From positions 1-64,000 of the forward strand of contig CACGUZ010000001.1 in NCBI GenBank assembly GCA_902576375.1: 64,000 nt of DNA, read 5' to 3'. The notes under the pieces were generated by a model that was not told the origin of the DNA, searched no databases, and saw nothing but the letters and a program-made list of their open reading frames with translations. This DNA comes from an uncultured Pelagibacteraceae bacterium (GTDB lineage Bacteria > Pseudomonadota > Alphaproteobacteria > Pelagibacterales > Pelagibacteraceae). A program made the translations under genes and the position numbers. Each line of letters opens with the position of its first letter. The stretch's first letter is position 1. Below are positions 11,140 to 21,851 of the stretch, piece by piece.

Positions 11140-11564
11140 TTAAATCTTTCTAAATAAAGTTTTGTAAAATCAATTTTTTTTTCTAATTTGATATTAGGAT
11201 ATCCAGAATTATGCATCATATCTAAAAATGACTTTTCTAAATCTGGATAAACCGAATTAGGCACATCACAAAGAACAATTTTTTCTAGATCTTTTTTTTC
11301 TTTTATGGACTCGTCGATTTTTACTGCTACTGCGTAAATAATTTCAAAATAAGATTTTTTGACTTGGGTGTCTTTGTGTTGAAATTTTAATGTAATATTA
11401 ATCTCAATCATTTTGTTTTTTAGGGCTATTGATTTGATATCAATATCTAATTGATATTTACCCATGTTATTCCCTGCAGATAGATAAGTTTCAACATCTG
11501 GTGTTTCACTGGACATATCTTTTATGTATTTTGCCAAAATTTTAAATTTTTCTGTCATTGTCAT
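11136..11564 (-). CDS. secB: protein-export chaperone SecB
   Basis: FKILAKYIKDMSSETP, KKSYFEIIYAVAVKI; next to fxsA. Confidence 0.85.
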   Translation of the reverse strand: MTMTEKFKILAKYIKDMSSETPDVETYLSAGNNMGKYQLDIDIKSIALKNKMIEINITLKFQHKDTQVKKSYFEIIYAVAVKIDESIKEKKDLEKIVLCDVPNSVYPDLEKSFLDMMHNSGYPNIKLEKKIDFTKLYLERFN

Positions 11565-11967
11565 CTTCTATATCTTCAAATTCTCCTTCAATAAAATCAC
11601 TCTTTTTTGTCTCTTTATTTTCAAATTTTTTGTTAAATCTCCCTAATATAAACTTTCGTGTTATTGGGATGATTAAGAGGAAACCAATCAAGTCAGTTGC
11701 AAATCCTGGTATGATTAACAGAACAGCTGCAAATGCTATTGCGGCACCAGAAATTAATTCGTGGGCTGGAATTTGATTTTTAATAATTTGCGTCATTCCA
11801 GATCTTAGAGTGTTAATCCCTTCGTATCTGGCATAGTACACTCCTACAACCGCAGTAAAAAATACCAAGAATATGGTGCTGAAAGCTCCTATTTGAGACC
11901 CAATCTTTATAAAAAGGTAAATCTCTACAATTGGGATTAAAATAACAGCTAAAAGTACTGTGTTCAT
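11542..11967 (-). CDS. fxsA: FxsA family membrane protein
   Basis: PIVEIYLFIKIGSQIGAFSTIFLVFFTAVVG, LLIIPGFATDLIGFLLIIP. Confidence 0.88.
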   Translation of the reverse strand: MNTVLLAVILIPIVEIYLFIKIGSQIGAFSTIFLVFFTAVVGVYYARYEGINTLRSGMTQIIKNQIPAHELISGAAIAFAAVLLIIPGFATDLIGFLLIIPITRKFILGRFNKKFENKETKKSDFIEGEFEDIEDDNDRKI

Positions 11968-12024
11968 TTGTCTTTAATGTAATTGTTAGTTGAAATTAAT
12001 CAACATAGTAATTAAGTTCAGTTT

Positions 12025-12621
12025 ATGAATTATAGTTTTGAGTATATTGATATTATTTTATTAGCAATGATTGCTGGCTTCATTTTTTTAAGACTTAGAG
12101 GAATTTTAGGAAAAAGAACAGGTTTTGAGGGGAAAGCCTCACCTCAGTTTGAGGAAATGTTGAAAAATATAAACCCTGAAACAAAAATAAATAAAAAAAC
12201 TGATTTTGATGAAAATGCAAAAAAAGACTTTTTAAAAGGCGCTAAAATAGCATACGAAACTATTATTACAGACTTCGGTGATAGTGACAATAAATTAACT
12301 ACAAGCAAGCCTTTATTGAGCAATAAAATTTACGACCAATTTAACACCGCATTAAAAGAGAGAGGTAAAAGAGGTCATCTTGCTGAAATCACTTTTATTG
12401 GGGTTAATTCAGCGAATATAAAAGAACACAAATATTTAGGAAAAATTTTACAGGTAACTGTAGAGTTTGTAGGTGAAGTAATAACTTGTATTAGGGATAA
12501 AGATAAAAAGATAGTTTCTGGAGACCCCGAAAAAATTAAGAAGATTTATGATACCTGGGTATTTTCAAGAGACACAAGCACTAATAATCCAAATTGGCAG
12601 TTAGTAGACACACTTTCTTAA
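12025..12621 (+). CDS. Tim44/TimA domain protein
   Basis: N-terminal TM helix, FLRLRGILGKRTGFEGK, C-terminal Tim44-like domain ending DTWVFSRD...NPNWQLVDTLS. Confidence 0.88.
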   Translation: MNYSFEYIDIILLAMIAGFIFLRLRGILGKRTGFEGKASPQFEEMLKNINPETKINKKTDFDENAKKDFLKGAKIAYETIITDFGDSDNKLTTSKPLLSNKIYDQFNTALKERGKRGHLAEITFIGVNSANIKEHKYLGKILQVTVEFVGEVITCIRDKDKKIVSGDPEKIKKIYDTWVFSRDTSTNNPNWQLVDTLS

Positions 12622-13035
12622 TTGAACAACAATATTTCAGATAAAGACAAAAAGGATTGGAAGGACTTTTTAGAAAAAAATGAAAAGCTACCAAATAAAG
12701 ATTTAGAAAAAAAAGATAACAAATTTCATATTACTAAATCATTAGACCTTCATGGTTACACACTTGATGAAGCAAACAAAAAAGTTGAAAATTTTATAAC
12801 TCATTGTTTTGATCAAAAGGTCTCCAAAGTTATAATAGTTACCGGTAAAGGACTTCATTCTCAAAATGACAAAGACCCATATATTTCAAAGAAATTTGGT
12901 ATTTTAAAAAATTCTGTTCCTGATTTTATTAAAAATAATTCTAGCTTAATGAAAAAAATAAAAACTATAACTGATGCCGAAATTGAAGATGGTGGCAGTG
13001 GAGCTTTTTATATTTTTTTAAAAAAAAAATTATAA
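12622..13035 (+). CDS. Smr domain protein (TTG start)
   Basis: [44 protein letters not shown]. Confidence 0.88.
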   Translation: MNNNISDKDKKDWKDFLEKNEKLPNKDLEKKDNKFHITKSLDLHGYTLDEANKKVENFITHCFDQKVSKVIIVTGKGLHSQNDKDPYISKKFGILKNSVPDFIKNNSSLMKKIKTITDAEIEDGGSGAFYIFLKKKL

Positions 13036-14403
13036 AATAAATTTTGATAGATCTGTATCTTTGACAAGATTATCAAGATTTTTGTTTATATATTCTTTAT
13101 TTATTGAGATTTTTTCACCAGATCTGTCAGTCGCAGTGAAACTAATTTCATCAAGGATTTTCTCTATTATTGTGTGTAATCTTCTAGCACCTATATTCTC
13201 AACAGTTGCATTTACCTCAGAAGCAATATTGGCGATTGCATCAATCCCATCTTCAGTAAATTCAAGATCAACATTCTCAGTCTTTAACAAAGCTACATAC
13301 TGTTTAATTAAACTAAAATCAGGTTCTTTAAGAATTCTTTTGAAATCCTCACTTGATAAAGCCTCTAATTCAACTCTGATTGGTAGTCTCCCTTGTAACT
13401 CGGGGAGTAAATCAGAGGGTTTAGCTAATTGAAAAGCACCAGATGCGATAAATAATATATGATCAGTTTTTATAGGTCCATATTTTGTATTAACTGTTGT
13501 TCCTTCAATTAAGGGTAATAAATCTCTCTGCACACCTTCTCTAGATACATCTCCACCAACCCTGTCTGTTCTCCCAGAAATTTTGTCTATTTCATCTAAA
13601 AAAACTATCCCATTGTTTTCAGTGGAGATTTTTGCAGCTTTAATTATTTTATCTTGTTCAATTAATTTGTCAGACTCGTCATTTATCAAAATTTCGTGAG
13701 ATTCTTTTACTGTCATTTTTTTCTTTTTTTCCTGCTTACCCATAGACTTTCCAAGCATCTCGCCAATATTAATCATTCCTACATTAGCACCTGGCATTCC
13801 AGGAATTTCAAATGATGTACCATTACCACCACTTTCGCTGACAGCTATTTCTATCTCGTTATTATCTAGATCACCATCTCTAAGTCTTTTTCTAAAGCTT
13901 TCTCTTGTAGCAGTGCTTGCTTTTTTCCCAACTAAAGCATCTAGTACTTTTTCTTCAGCTAATTTTTGAGCTTTTGCGTAGACCTCTTTTCTCTTTTTAA
14001 CTTTTTCCATTGCAATAGCTATTTCAATTAAATCTCTAACAATTTGTTCTACATCTCTTCCAACATAACCTACCTCAGTAAATCTAGTTGCTTCAACTTT
14101 TACAAAAGGTGCTTCTGCTAATTTAGAAAGTCTTCTTGAAATTTCTGTTTTACCAACACCTGTTGGCCCAATCATTAAAATGTTTTTTGGCAAAACTTCA
14201 TTTCTCATTTCACCTTTTAAAGCTTGCCTTCTCCATCTGTTTCGCAAGGCAACAGCAACTGCTTTTTTAGCTTTATTTTGACCGACAACAAACCTGTCTA
14301 ATTCAGAAACAATTTCTCTTGGAGACAAAGAGCTTACTAATGAAGCTTCCTCTTTTTGTTGATCGCCTTTAGGATGTAATTGAGTTACGTTTGATTTATC
14401 CAT
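13030..14403 (-). CDS. hslU: ATP-dependent protease ATPase subunit HslU
   Basis: [49 protein letters not shown]. Confidence 0.97.
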   Translation of the reverse strand: MDKSNVTQLHPKGDQQKEEASLVSSLSPREIVSELDRFVVGQNKAKKAVAVALRNRWRRQALKGEMRNEVLPKNILMIGPTGVGKTEISRRLSKLAEAPFVKVEATRFTEVGYVGRDVEQIVRDLIEIAIAMEKVKKRKEVYAKAQKLAEEKVLDALVGKKASTATRESFRKRLRDGDLDNNEIEIAVSESGGNGTSFEIPGMPGANVGMINIGEMLGKSMGKQEKKKKMTVKESHEILINDESDKLIEQDKIIKAAKISTENNGIVFLDEIDKISGRTDRVGGDVSREGVQRDLLPLIEGTTVNTKYGPIKTDHILFIASGAFQLAKPSDLLPELQGRLPIRVELEALSSEDFKRILKEPDFSLIKQYVALLKTENVDLEFTEDGIDAIANIASEVNATVENIGARRLHTIIEKILDEISFTATDRSGEKISINKEYINKNLDNLVKDTDLSKFIL

Positions 14404-14918
14404 TATATTTTCTCAACTTTGACATTTTCATTTGTGAATACGCAGATATCAGCTGCAACTCTTATAGCTTTTTTTGCAATTTCTTCTGCTGAAATATCAC
14501 TCTCCATTAAGACTTTTCCTGCAGCTAAAGCATAATTACCACCAGAGCCAATACCAATAACATCTCCCTCAGGTTCTAGAACGTCACCAGTACCTGAAAT
14601 TATATAACTATTGTTCTTGTCACCTACCGCCATTAGCGCTTCTAATCTTCTTAGATATTTATCAGTTCTCCAATCTTTAGCTAACTCCACAGCAGCTCTA
14701 GATAAGTTCCCAGCATGTTTTTCTAATTTTCCCTCTAATCTTTCAAATAAAGTTAATGCATCAGCTGTTGATCCAGCAAAACCAGCCACGACATCTCTCT
14801 TCTCAATTTTTCTGACTTTTGAGGCAGTGCTTTTTACTACAGTATTGCCCATACTTACTTGCCCGTCACCAGCTACTACCACTTCGTTGTTTTTTCTAAC
14901 TAACACAATTGTTGTCAT
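14403..14918 (-). CDS. hslV: ATP-dependent protease proteolytic subunit HslV
   Basis: [27 protein letters not shown], catalytic N-terminal Thr after Met. Confidence 0.97.
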   Translation of the reverse strand: MTTIVLVRKNNEVVVAGDGQVSMGNTVVKSTASKVRKIEKRDVVAGFAGSTADALTLFERLEGKLEKHAGNLSRAAVELAKDWRTDKYLRRLEALMAVGDKNNSYIISGTGDVLEPEGDVIGIGSGGNYALAAGKVLMESDISAEEIAKKAIRVAADICVFTNENVKVEKI

Positions 14919-14925
14919 AGCTTAT

Positions 14926-14953
14926 AAATGGATACTAAATTTGATACTTCAAG
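14926..14953 (-). promoter_or_regulatory. candidate heat-shock (RpoH-type) promoter of hslVU
   Basis: Minus strand reads CTTGAAGTATCAAATTTAGTATCCATTT immediately upstream of the hslV ATG; resembles the alphaproteobacterial sigma-32 CTTG ... C(C/T)(A/T)TNT pattern. Confidence 0.45.
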
Positions 14954-15009
14954 CCCAGGTTTAGTATTATTGCCATAATTGAATAATATATGTATACCTG
15001 TTTTTAATT

Positions 15010-15600
15010 ATGAAGCGTAAAGGCAAAATAAGCAGGAAAACAAAAGAAACAAGCATTAGTGTTGATTTAAATATTGACGGTAAAGGTAAATACAAAATTG
15101 ACACAGGAATAGGTTTTTTAAACCACATGCTTGAACAACTATCAAAGCATTCTTCAATAGACATGAGTATAAAAGCTAAAGGAGATACTCATATTGATCT
15201 ACACCACACAACTGAAGATACAGGAATTGCCATTGGTGAAGCTTTAAAAAAAGCTTTGAAAAAATCTGTTGGAATTAGAAGGTATGCTCATGCGATGATT
15301 CCAATGGACGAAACTCTATCACGTGTTGCAATCGATATTTCAAATAGACCTTATTTAATTTGGAAAGTTAATTTAAAGGTCGAAAAACTTGGCGAGATGG
15401 ATACAGAACTTTTTAAAGAATGGTTTCAAGCATTTTCTCAAGCTGCTGGAATTACTCTACACGTTGAAAATATTTATGGTGATAATAGTCACCACATTAT
15501 CGAGTCCTGCTATAAAGGATTAGCAAGATCTCTAAGAACTGCATTAGAAATAGATCCGAGGAATAAAAAAACGATTCCTTCTACAAAAGGTTCTTTATAA
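15010..15600 (+). CDS. hisB: imidazoleglycerol-phosphate dehydratase
   Basis: [39 protein letters not shown]-type motif. Confidence 0.96.
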   Translation: MKRKGKISRKTKETSISVDLNIDGKGKYKIDTGIGFLNHMLEQLSKHSSIDMSIKAKGDTHIDLHHTTEDTGIAIGEALKKALKKSVGIRRYAHAMIPMDETLSRVAIDISNRPYLIWKVNLKVEKLGEMDTELFKEWFQAFSQAAGITLHVENIYGDNSHHIIESCYKGLARSLRTALEIDPRNKKTIPSTKGSL

Positions 15601-15605
15601 GTTTA

Positions 15606-16232
15606 ATGAATGTTACTATTGTTGATTATAAATCGGGCAATATAAGCTCGGTAATAAATTCTTTTAAAGAAGTAGCAAAAGATAAAGTAACTATCGAGGT
15701 TACCTCAGATATAAATAAGATAAAATCAAGTGACAAAGTAGTTTTACCAGGGCAGGGCTCATTTAAAAGTTGTGTGGATGCCTTGAGTAAAATTAACGGT
15801 CTCACAGATACTTTAAATGAATTTGCAATAACTAATAAAAAACCTCTACTTGGAATTTGTGTTGGTTTGCAGATGTTTGCAGATGTTGGCTATGAAGAAA
15901 CCGAAACTAAAGGCTTAGGATGGATTTCAGGAAAAGTTTCAAAAATAGATAATCAAAATGGAAAATTTAAACTTCCTCATATCGGTTGGAATCAAATCAA
16001 TATTGTTAAAGATAGTAAAATTTTTAAAGATGTAGAAAATAATTCTCATATGTATTTTGTTCATAGTTATGAATTTGTACCAAGAGATAAAAAAGTGATT
16101 TCAGCAACAACAGATTATTCATCAAATATTGTTTGCTCTGTTGAAAAAGAAAATATTTTTGGAACCCAATTTCATCCAGAGAAGAGTGATAGGATTGGGC
16201 TTAAAATTATTGATAATTTTGTAAATTTGTAA
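15606..16232 (+). CDS. hisH: imidazole glycerol phosphate synthase subunit HisH
   Basis: VTIVDYKSGNISSV, LLGICVGLQMFAD, GTQFHPEKSDRIGL. Confidence 0.96.
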   Translation: MNVTIVDYKSGNISSVINSFKEVAKDKVTIEVTSDINKIKSSDKVVLPGQGSFKSCVDALSKINGLTDTLNEFAITNKKPLLGICVGLQMFADVGYEETETKGLGWISGKVSKIDNQNGKFKLPHIGWNQINIVKDSKIFKDVENNSHMYFVHSYEFVPRDKKVISATTDYSSNIVCSVEKENIFGTQFHPEKSDRIGLKIIDNFVNL

Positions 16233-16233
16233 A

Positions 16234-16950
16234 ATGAAAATATTTCCTGCAATAGATATTAAAGATAAAAAGTGTGTAAGATTAGTTAGAGGAGATTTCG
16301 ATAAAAAGATTGAGTATGAGTTGTCTCCAATTGAACAAGCAGGAAAATATAAAGATCATGGATTTAAAAATTTACATATAGTTGATTTAGACGGTGCTTT
16401 AATTGGTGAAACAGTAAATTTAGATATTATTCAGGATATAGTTGGTAAATTTAATTTAAAAGTTGAAGTAGGTGGTGGTATCAGAAATTTTGATAGTATT
16501 CAAAAATACATTGATGCTGGTGTAGAGAAAGTAATTCTGGGAAGTGCCGCTATTAAAGACAAAAATTTCTTAAAAGAATCATGTGAAAAATTTCAAAATC
16601 ATATTGCTCTAGGTTTAGATGCTAAAGACGGGTATTTGTCAGTATCTGGATGGAAAGAAAGCTCTAATCAATTAACTTTAGATTTTTTAAAAGAAATTAA
16701 CGACTATGGTGTAAGTAGATTAATTTATACTGATATTAATAGAGACGGCATGAAACAAAGTCCAAATTTTAATGAATCAATGAAAGTTGCTGAGATGTCA
16801 AAGTGCCCCGTAATTATATCAGGTGGTGTTTCATCGATAGATGATATTAAAAAAGCGAAGAATTTAAAAAATGTTGAAGGTATAATAGTTGGTAAAGCTA
16901 TTTATGATGGTGATATAAAATTAGAAGAATTAGTAAAAGAAGATGCTTAA
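16234..16950 (+). CDS. hisA: HisA isomerase
   Basis: [37 protein letters not shown]. Confidence 0.96.
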   Translation: MKIFPAIDIKDKKCVRLVRGDFDKKIEYELSPIEQAGKYKDHGFKNLHIVDLDGALIGETVNLDIIQDIVGKFNLKVEVGGGIRNFDSIQKYIDAGVEKVILGSAAIKDKNFLKESCEKFQNHIALGLDAKDGYLSVSGWKESSNQLTLDFLKEINDYGVSRLIYTDINRDGMKQSPNFNESMKVAEMSKCPVIISGGVSSIDDIKKAKNLKNVEGIIVGKAIYDGDIKLEELVKEDA

Positions 16951-17698
16951 AAATAGAATAATACCTTGTTTAGATGTCAAAAATGGTCGTGTTGTTAAGG
17001 GTATAAACTTTGTCGATCTAAAAGATGCGGGTGATCCTGTAGAACAAGCTAAAATCTATAGCGATGGTGGAGCAGACGAAATTTGCTTTTTAGATATTAC
17101 TGCATCAAATGAAAATAGAGATACTATTTATGATGTTGTAGAGAAAACTTCAAAAAAATGTTTTGTGCCACTAACTGTAGGAGGTGGTGTGAGAAGTGTT
17201 GAAGATATTAACAAATTGCTTAATTGTGGAGCTGATAAAGTTTCCATAAACACTGCGGCAGTTGAGAATTCAAAAGTCGTTATCGATAGTTCAAAAAAAT
17301 TTGGATCTCAATGCATTGTAGTTGCAATAGATGCCAAAAAAAGTGGAGATAAGTGGGAAGTGTTTACTCACGGAGGAAGAAATAACAGTGGTATTGATGC
17401 ATTAGAGTATGCTGAACAAATGGAAAAAAACGGCGCAGGGGAATTATTAGTGACCTCAATGGATAGAGATGGAACACAAGCAGGTTATGATGTTGATCTT
17501 ATGTCAAGAATTTCATCTAAAGTAAATATTCCAGTTATTGCATCTGGTGGGGTTGGAAACTTGGACCATCTTGTAGATGGAATTAAATCTGGAAAAGCTA
17601 GCGCGGTTCTAGCTGCCTCTATATTTCACTATGGAAAACACTCTATAAAAGAAGCTAAGGATTATTTGGACTCAAAAGGAATACCTGTTAGAATTTAA
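16943..17698 (+). CDS. hisF: imidazole glycerol phosphate synthase subunit HisF
   Basis: [42 protein letters not shown]. Confidence 0.97.
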   Translation: MLKNRIIPCLDVKNGRVVKGINFVDLKDAGDPVEQAKIYSDGGADEICFLDITASNENRDTIYDVVEKTSKKCFVPLTVGGGVRSVEDINKLLNCGADKVSINTAAVENSKVVIDSSKKFGSQCIVVAIDAKKSGDKWEVFTHGGRNNSGIDALEYAEQMEKNGAGELLVTSMDRDGTQAGYDVDLMSRISSKVNIPVIASGGVGNLDHLVDGIKSGKASAVLAASIFHYGKHSIKEAKDYLDSKGIPVRI

Positions 17699-17699
17699 A

Positions 17700-17972
17700 A
17701 TGCTCAATACTTTAGAAAGCTTATTTAATCTTGCAAGAGATCGAAAAAAAACTCCAGTAGATGGTTCTTACACAAATAAACTTCTTAGTGATAAATCTTT
17801 GAGCAAAGAAAAGGTCTTAGAAGAAATTAATGAACTTATTGAGGCAGTAGATAAAAATTCAAACAAAATTCATGAAGCAGCTGATGTTTTTTATCATTTG
17901 ATAATGTACCTAGAGGCAAATGATGTAAAAATTGAAGATGTAATGGAAGAACTTAATAAAAGAAAAAAATAA
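17700..17972 (+). CDS. hisE: phosphoribosyl-ATP pyrophosphatase
   Basis: SYTNKLLSDKSLSKEKVLEEINELIEA, ADVFYHLIMYLE. Confidence 0.92.
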   Translation: MLNTLESLFNLARDRKKTPVDGSYTNKLLSDKSLSKEKVLEEINELIEAVDKNSNKIHEAADVFYHLIMYLEANDVKIEDVMEELNKRKK

Positions 17973-17973
17973 T

Positions 17974-18282
17974 ATGTTTTCAATATTAAGGGCCCAAATA
18001 ATTATTGGATTGATTATCTTAACAATACTAACTTGGGCAACTCAAAATGTATGTCGATATAATTTTGTATTAGATAAGAAAAAAAATATAACAAACATTA
18101 TTAGCGAGGAATTGAAACCAAGCTTAGCATTAACTGAGGTTTATTATTATAAAGAATTAAATTGTAATGATGCAGATTTCGATTTAGATATTGACAGAAT
18201 TATGAACAACATAAGAACAATTTCAGTAATGGTTCACCAATATTTTACAACAGATATAACTGGTAGATCAATTAATGAATAA
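17974..18282 (+). CDS. hypothetical membrane-anchored protein
   Basis: ORF tightly packed between hisE and HIT gene; N-terminal hydrophobic segment. Confidence 0.6.
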   Translation: MFSILRAQIIIGLIILTILTWATQNVCRYNFVLDKKKNITNIISEELKPSLALTEVYYYKELNCNDADFDLDIDRIMNNIRTISVMVHQYFTTDITGRSINE

Positions 18283-18290
18283 AATCAATT

Positions 18291-18656
18291 ATGACCTATG
18301 ACAATAATAATATATTTGCAAAAATTTTAAGGGGTGAAATCCCTTGTAAAAAAATTTACGAGGATGATTATGTTTTATCATTTCATGATATTAACCCACA
18401 AAAAAAAATTCATGCGCTGGTAATACCTAAAGGAAAATATATTGACCTCGATGATTTTACTCAAAACGCTTCTCCAGAGGAAATGGTTGGTTTGTTAAAG
18501 GGTATAAATTTAGTTGCCAAAAAGCTTGGGATATCAGTTGACGGTGGTAAAGGTTATCGTGCTTTAGCTAATATTTCTGAGCACGGTGGTCAAGAAGTAC
18601 CTCATTTACACTTTCATCTATTTGGAGGTGAAAAAGTTGGAAGGATGGTGGAGTGA
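18291..18656 (+). CDS. HIT family hydrolase (HinT-like)
   Basis: NNIFAKILRGEIPCKKIYEDD, HGGQEVPHLHFHLFGG. Confidence 0.95.
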   Translation: MTYDNNNIFAKILRGEIPCKKIYEDDYVLSFHDINPQKKIHALVIPKGKYIDLDDFTQNASPEEMVGLLKGINLVAKKLGISVDGGKGYRALANISEHGGQEVPHLHFHLFGGEKVGRMVE

Positions 18657-19156
18657 GCACTAAAGTTGAAAGAAATTACTTAGAAATCAATTCACTTAAA
18701 GACTTAAAAAAATCAAAATTTTATCCAGATGATTGCTTAATTGATCTTAGTGATCCAGCAGATTTTCAAATAAATAAGTTTTTTTATAAAAGCATAGGTA
18801 AAGAACATCGGTGGACGGATCGATTAGTTTGGACAGATAAACAGTGGATGGAATATATTTCTGATCAAAAGGTAAAAACTTATATTCTTAAAAAAGCTAA
18901 CGATATGGCTGGTTACTTTGAACTTATTTTCCACAAGGAAAAAAAGGAGACAGAGATTGCTTATCTTGGCTTACTCAAAGAATATCAAAATAAAAAATTA
19001 GGCTCGTTTCTTTTGACATCAGCTATAAAAAATTCTTTCTCTGAAAATACTAATAGAGTCTGGGTACATACTTGCTCTTTGGATCATAAAAATGCATTAA
19101 ATAATTATATTTCAAGAGGTATGAAAATTTATAAAACGGAGTCTGTCTTAATTTAA
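18653..19156 (+). CDS. GNAT family N-acetyltransferase (GTG start)
   Basis: AYLGLLKEYQNKKLGSFLLTSAI acetyl-CoA binding motif. Confidence 0.85.
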   Translation: MSTKVERNYLEINSLKDLKKSKFYPDDCLIDLSDPADFQINKFFYKSIGKEHRWTDRLVWTDKQWMEYISDQKVKTYILKKANDMAGYFELIFHKEKKETEIAYLGLLKEYQNKKLGSFLLTSAIKNSFSENTNRVWVHTCSLDHKNALNNYISRGMKIYKTESVLI

Positions 19157-19704
19157 TTTTGTTGAGGTAAAACAAATAAATTACTATTTAATTTTTGATT
19201 TTTTTTAACTGAATTTAAAAAAGTGATACTTAGATTTTGATAAATATCTGTAGTTTGCCAACCGATCAAATTGAGAGTATTATAATCAAAGAAAATATTC
19301 ACCTCAAAATCTTCTTCAAAAAACTTAAAATTTACAAATTTATTATCTAAAATTCTTTCATCTAAAGTTTCAATTTTATCAAGTAAAAAATTTTTGTTTA
19401 AAATCAAATTTAATGGTGTTCGCTTGAGCGGATAAAGGTAATAGCTCCTGTTGGTTTTAATCACAATGGATTTTCCATTAGAAACTAAAATTTTACCATT
19501 TTTTAAATTATATTTACAAAATATTTTTTGTGGGTACGAAAGTGCACAATGACCATTTTCTGTCTCACCATTAACGTTTTGTTCAAAATTAAATGTTAGA
19601 TTATTAGTAGCTTTTAAATTTTGAATAATTTTTTCTTTAATATTTGCTGAAGCTTCAACAGTCGAAAATAAAAGAAATAAAAAAATTAATCTATTAATCA
19701 TCAA
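19153..19704 (-). CDS. lolA: outer-membrane lipoprotein carrier LolA family protein
   Basis: Signal peptide, NLTFNFEQNVNGETENGHCALSYPQKIFCKY; downstream of ftsK. Confidence 0.8.
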   Translation of the reverse strand: MMINRLIFLFLLFSTVEASANIKEKIIQNLKATNNLTFNFEQNVNGETENGHCALSYPQKIFCKYNLKNGKILVSNGKSIVIKTNRSYYLYPLKRTPLNLILNKNFLLDKIETLDERILDNKFVNFKFFEEDFEVNIFFDYNTLNLIGWQTTDIYQNLSITFLNSVKKNQKLNSNLFVLPQQN

Positions 19705-21821
19705 AGAACATCACGTTTTCCAACATGATTGGCCTTACTCACGATTCCTTCTTCTTCCATCATATCAATTATTCTTGCTGCTCGATTATATCCAATTTGT
19801 AGTTTTCTTTGTAAAAAAGACGTTGATGCTTTCCCTTCAGATTTTATTATTTCAACAGCTGTTTGATAAAGTTCATCTTTATCGCCCATATTTTTGGATC
19901 CATCACCCATTTCTTTTTCATCTGCAAAATTTAGGATTTCGTCTACATAATCTGGTTCTGCTTGAGATCTTAAAGAATTGTTAATATTTTCAATCTCATT
20001 GTCAGATACAAATGGTGCATGTATTCTTATAACTCTGTTAGCAGATGACATATACAACATATCACCTTTACCTAATAATTGTTCAGCACCTTGCTCCCCT
20101 AATATGGTTCTACTATCTATTTTAGATGTCACTTGGAAAGATATTCGTGTAGGAAAGTTTGCTTTAATTGTTCCTGTAATAACGTCAACACTCGGTCTTT
20201 GAGTAGCCATGATAATGTGTATTCCAGCTGCCCTTGCCATTTGAGATAATTTTTGAATATAGTTTTCAATTTCTTTTCCTGCAACCAACATCAAATCTGA
20301 CATTTCATCGACCACTACGACTATATAGGGCATTGGAAGTTTATGTTTTGAGTTGTAACCATCTATATTTCTAACTCCTTCTTTAGTCATAAGTCTGTAT
20401 CTACTTTCCATCTCTTTAACCACCCAGCCTAAAACTGAGGCAGCTTTTTTTGCTTCAGTTATCACTGGACACAAAAGATGAGGCACACCTTCATACGTTG
20501 ATAGTTCAAGCATTTTAGGATCAATCAAAATAAATTTACATCTCTCAGGGGTATGACGGTAAAGCAGTGATAATATTATTGTATTAATGCAAACTGACTT
20601 TCCAGATCCAGTTGTTCCAGCTATTAACAAATGAGGCATTGAAGATAAATCGCCAACTATTGGTTTTCCAGAAATACTTTTACCTAAAGCAATTGGTAAT
20701 TTAATTTCTTTTTTCTTAAAGTCGGAGTTATTTAAAATCTCACTCAAATAAACATTTTCTCTTGATGAATTAGGCAATTCAATACCAATAGTGTTGCTTC
20801 CTGGAATGGTTGAAATTCTAGCTGACTCAGAACTAGTGTTTCTTGCGATATCATCAGATAAATTTATAATTTTAGAAACCTTTACACCAGCAGCAGGTTC
20901 AAATTCATTCAATGTAACAACTGGTCCGTGACTTATTTTTTTGATTTTTCCATTAACACCAAAATCTAATAATATTTTTTCTAAAAATTCAGGATCGCTT
21001 GATTGATTTTTTTCAGAATTTTCTCTTTCCTTTTTAGACGGAATTTTAAGTAAATCTAGGCTAGGTAATTTAAATTTTGTTATTTCAGTTTTTTTTATTT
21101 CGTCAGCTTTTATAAAAGGTAAATCTTCTTGGATTAAATTTTTAATTTCTTCTTGTGGAATATATTCATTAATAACCTCACTTTTGTCTGTATAATTTTT
21201 GTTACTTTTAGGATTGAGAAAATTAATTTTTTTGAGAAAATTAAAAAATTTTCTTGGACTAAAATTTACACTAAGTAAAAAAAGTGTAATTATTAAGATG
21301 ATTAAAAAGTAATAGGATATATTTTCATTCAAACTTATTAAATTTTTAAAAAAATTTTCATTTAAATAATTTCCTATAAAACCCCCGTTACCATTAATGA
21401 AAAGGGCAAAATCAGTATTATAAAAATGATTTAAAAATAGTGATCCAAAAATTGAATATAGAATTGAATAAAAAATATTTTCAATTATTAAAAAAAAATC
21501 TTTTCTTAAAATGATATTTATACCAGTAAAGGTTAGAGTTAATGAGATTAAATAAGAGACTAAACCGATTGATTGAAAAAAAATATCAGAAATATAACTT
21601 CCCCTAAAGCCCAAAAGATTTTTTATTTCTGTATTTTCAGGAAATATAAAATTTGGATCCTCTGGAGAATATGTAACTAATGAGACAAACAAAAAGATAC
21701 CTGCAGATAATATTAGAAAACCAAATATTTCTGTTAACCTTTTAGCAATAAAAAGAAGAGTTATATTAACAATTTTTTTTATGTTCATATTAAGTGAATC
21801 AAATTTATCACTTTGTATCAT
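19701..21821 (-). CDS. ftsK: DNA translocase FtsK
   Basis: N-terminal TM segments, PHLLIAGTTGSGKSVCIN, gamma domain ASTSFLQRKLQIGYNRAARIIDMMEEEGIV. Confidence 0.96.
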   Translation of the reverse strand: MIQSDKFDSLNMNIKKIVNITLLFIAKRLTEIFGFLILSAGIFLFVSLVTYSPEDPNFIFPENTEIKNLLGFRGSYISDIFFQSIGLVSYLISLTLTFTGINIILRKDFFLIIENIFYSILYSIFGSLFLNHFYNTDFALFINGNGGFIGNYLNENFFKNLISLNENISYYFLIILIITLFLLSVNFSPRKFFNFLKKINFLNPKSNKNYTDKSEVINEYIPQEEIKNLIQEDLPFIKADEIKKTEITKFKLPSLDLLKIPSKKERENSEKNQSSDPEFLEKILLDFGVNGKIKKISHGPVVTLNEFEPAAGVKVSKIINLSDDIARNTSSESARISTIPGSNTIGIELPNSSRENVYLSEILNNSDFKKKEIKLPIALGKSISGKPIVGDLSSMPHLLIAGTTGSGKSVCINTIILSLLYRHTPERCKFILIDPKMLELSTYEGVPHLLCPVITEAKKAASVLGWVVKEMESRYRLMTKEGVRNIDGYNSKHKLPMPYIVVVVDEMSDLMLVAGKEIENYIQKLSQMARAAGIHIIMATQRPSVDVITGTIKANFPTRISFQVTSKIDSRTILGEQGAEQLLGKGDMLYMSSANRVIRIHAPFVSDNEIENINNSLRSQAEPDYVDEILNFADEKEMGDGSKNMGDKDELYQTAVEIIKSEGKASTSFLQRKLQIGYNRAARIIDMMEEEGIVSKANHVGKRDVL

Positions 21822-21851
21822 CTAATTTTTCTTGTTAAAATTAAATTTATT

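Noticed and set aside
21813-21851. N-terminal extension of UbiH-like protein
   Set aside because: Would overlap the divergent ftsK start; MKVCILGD at 21852 matches the family N-terminus
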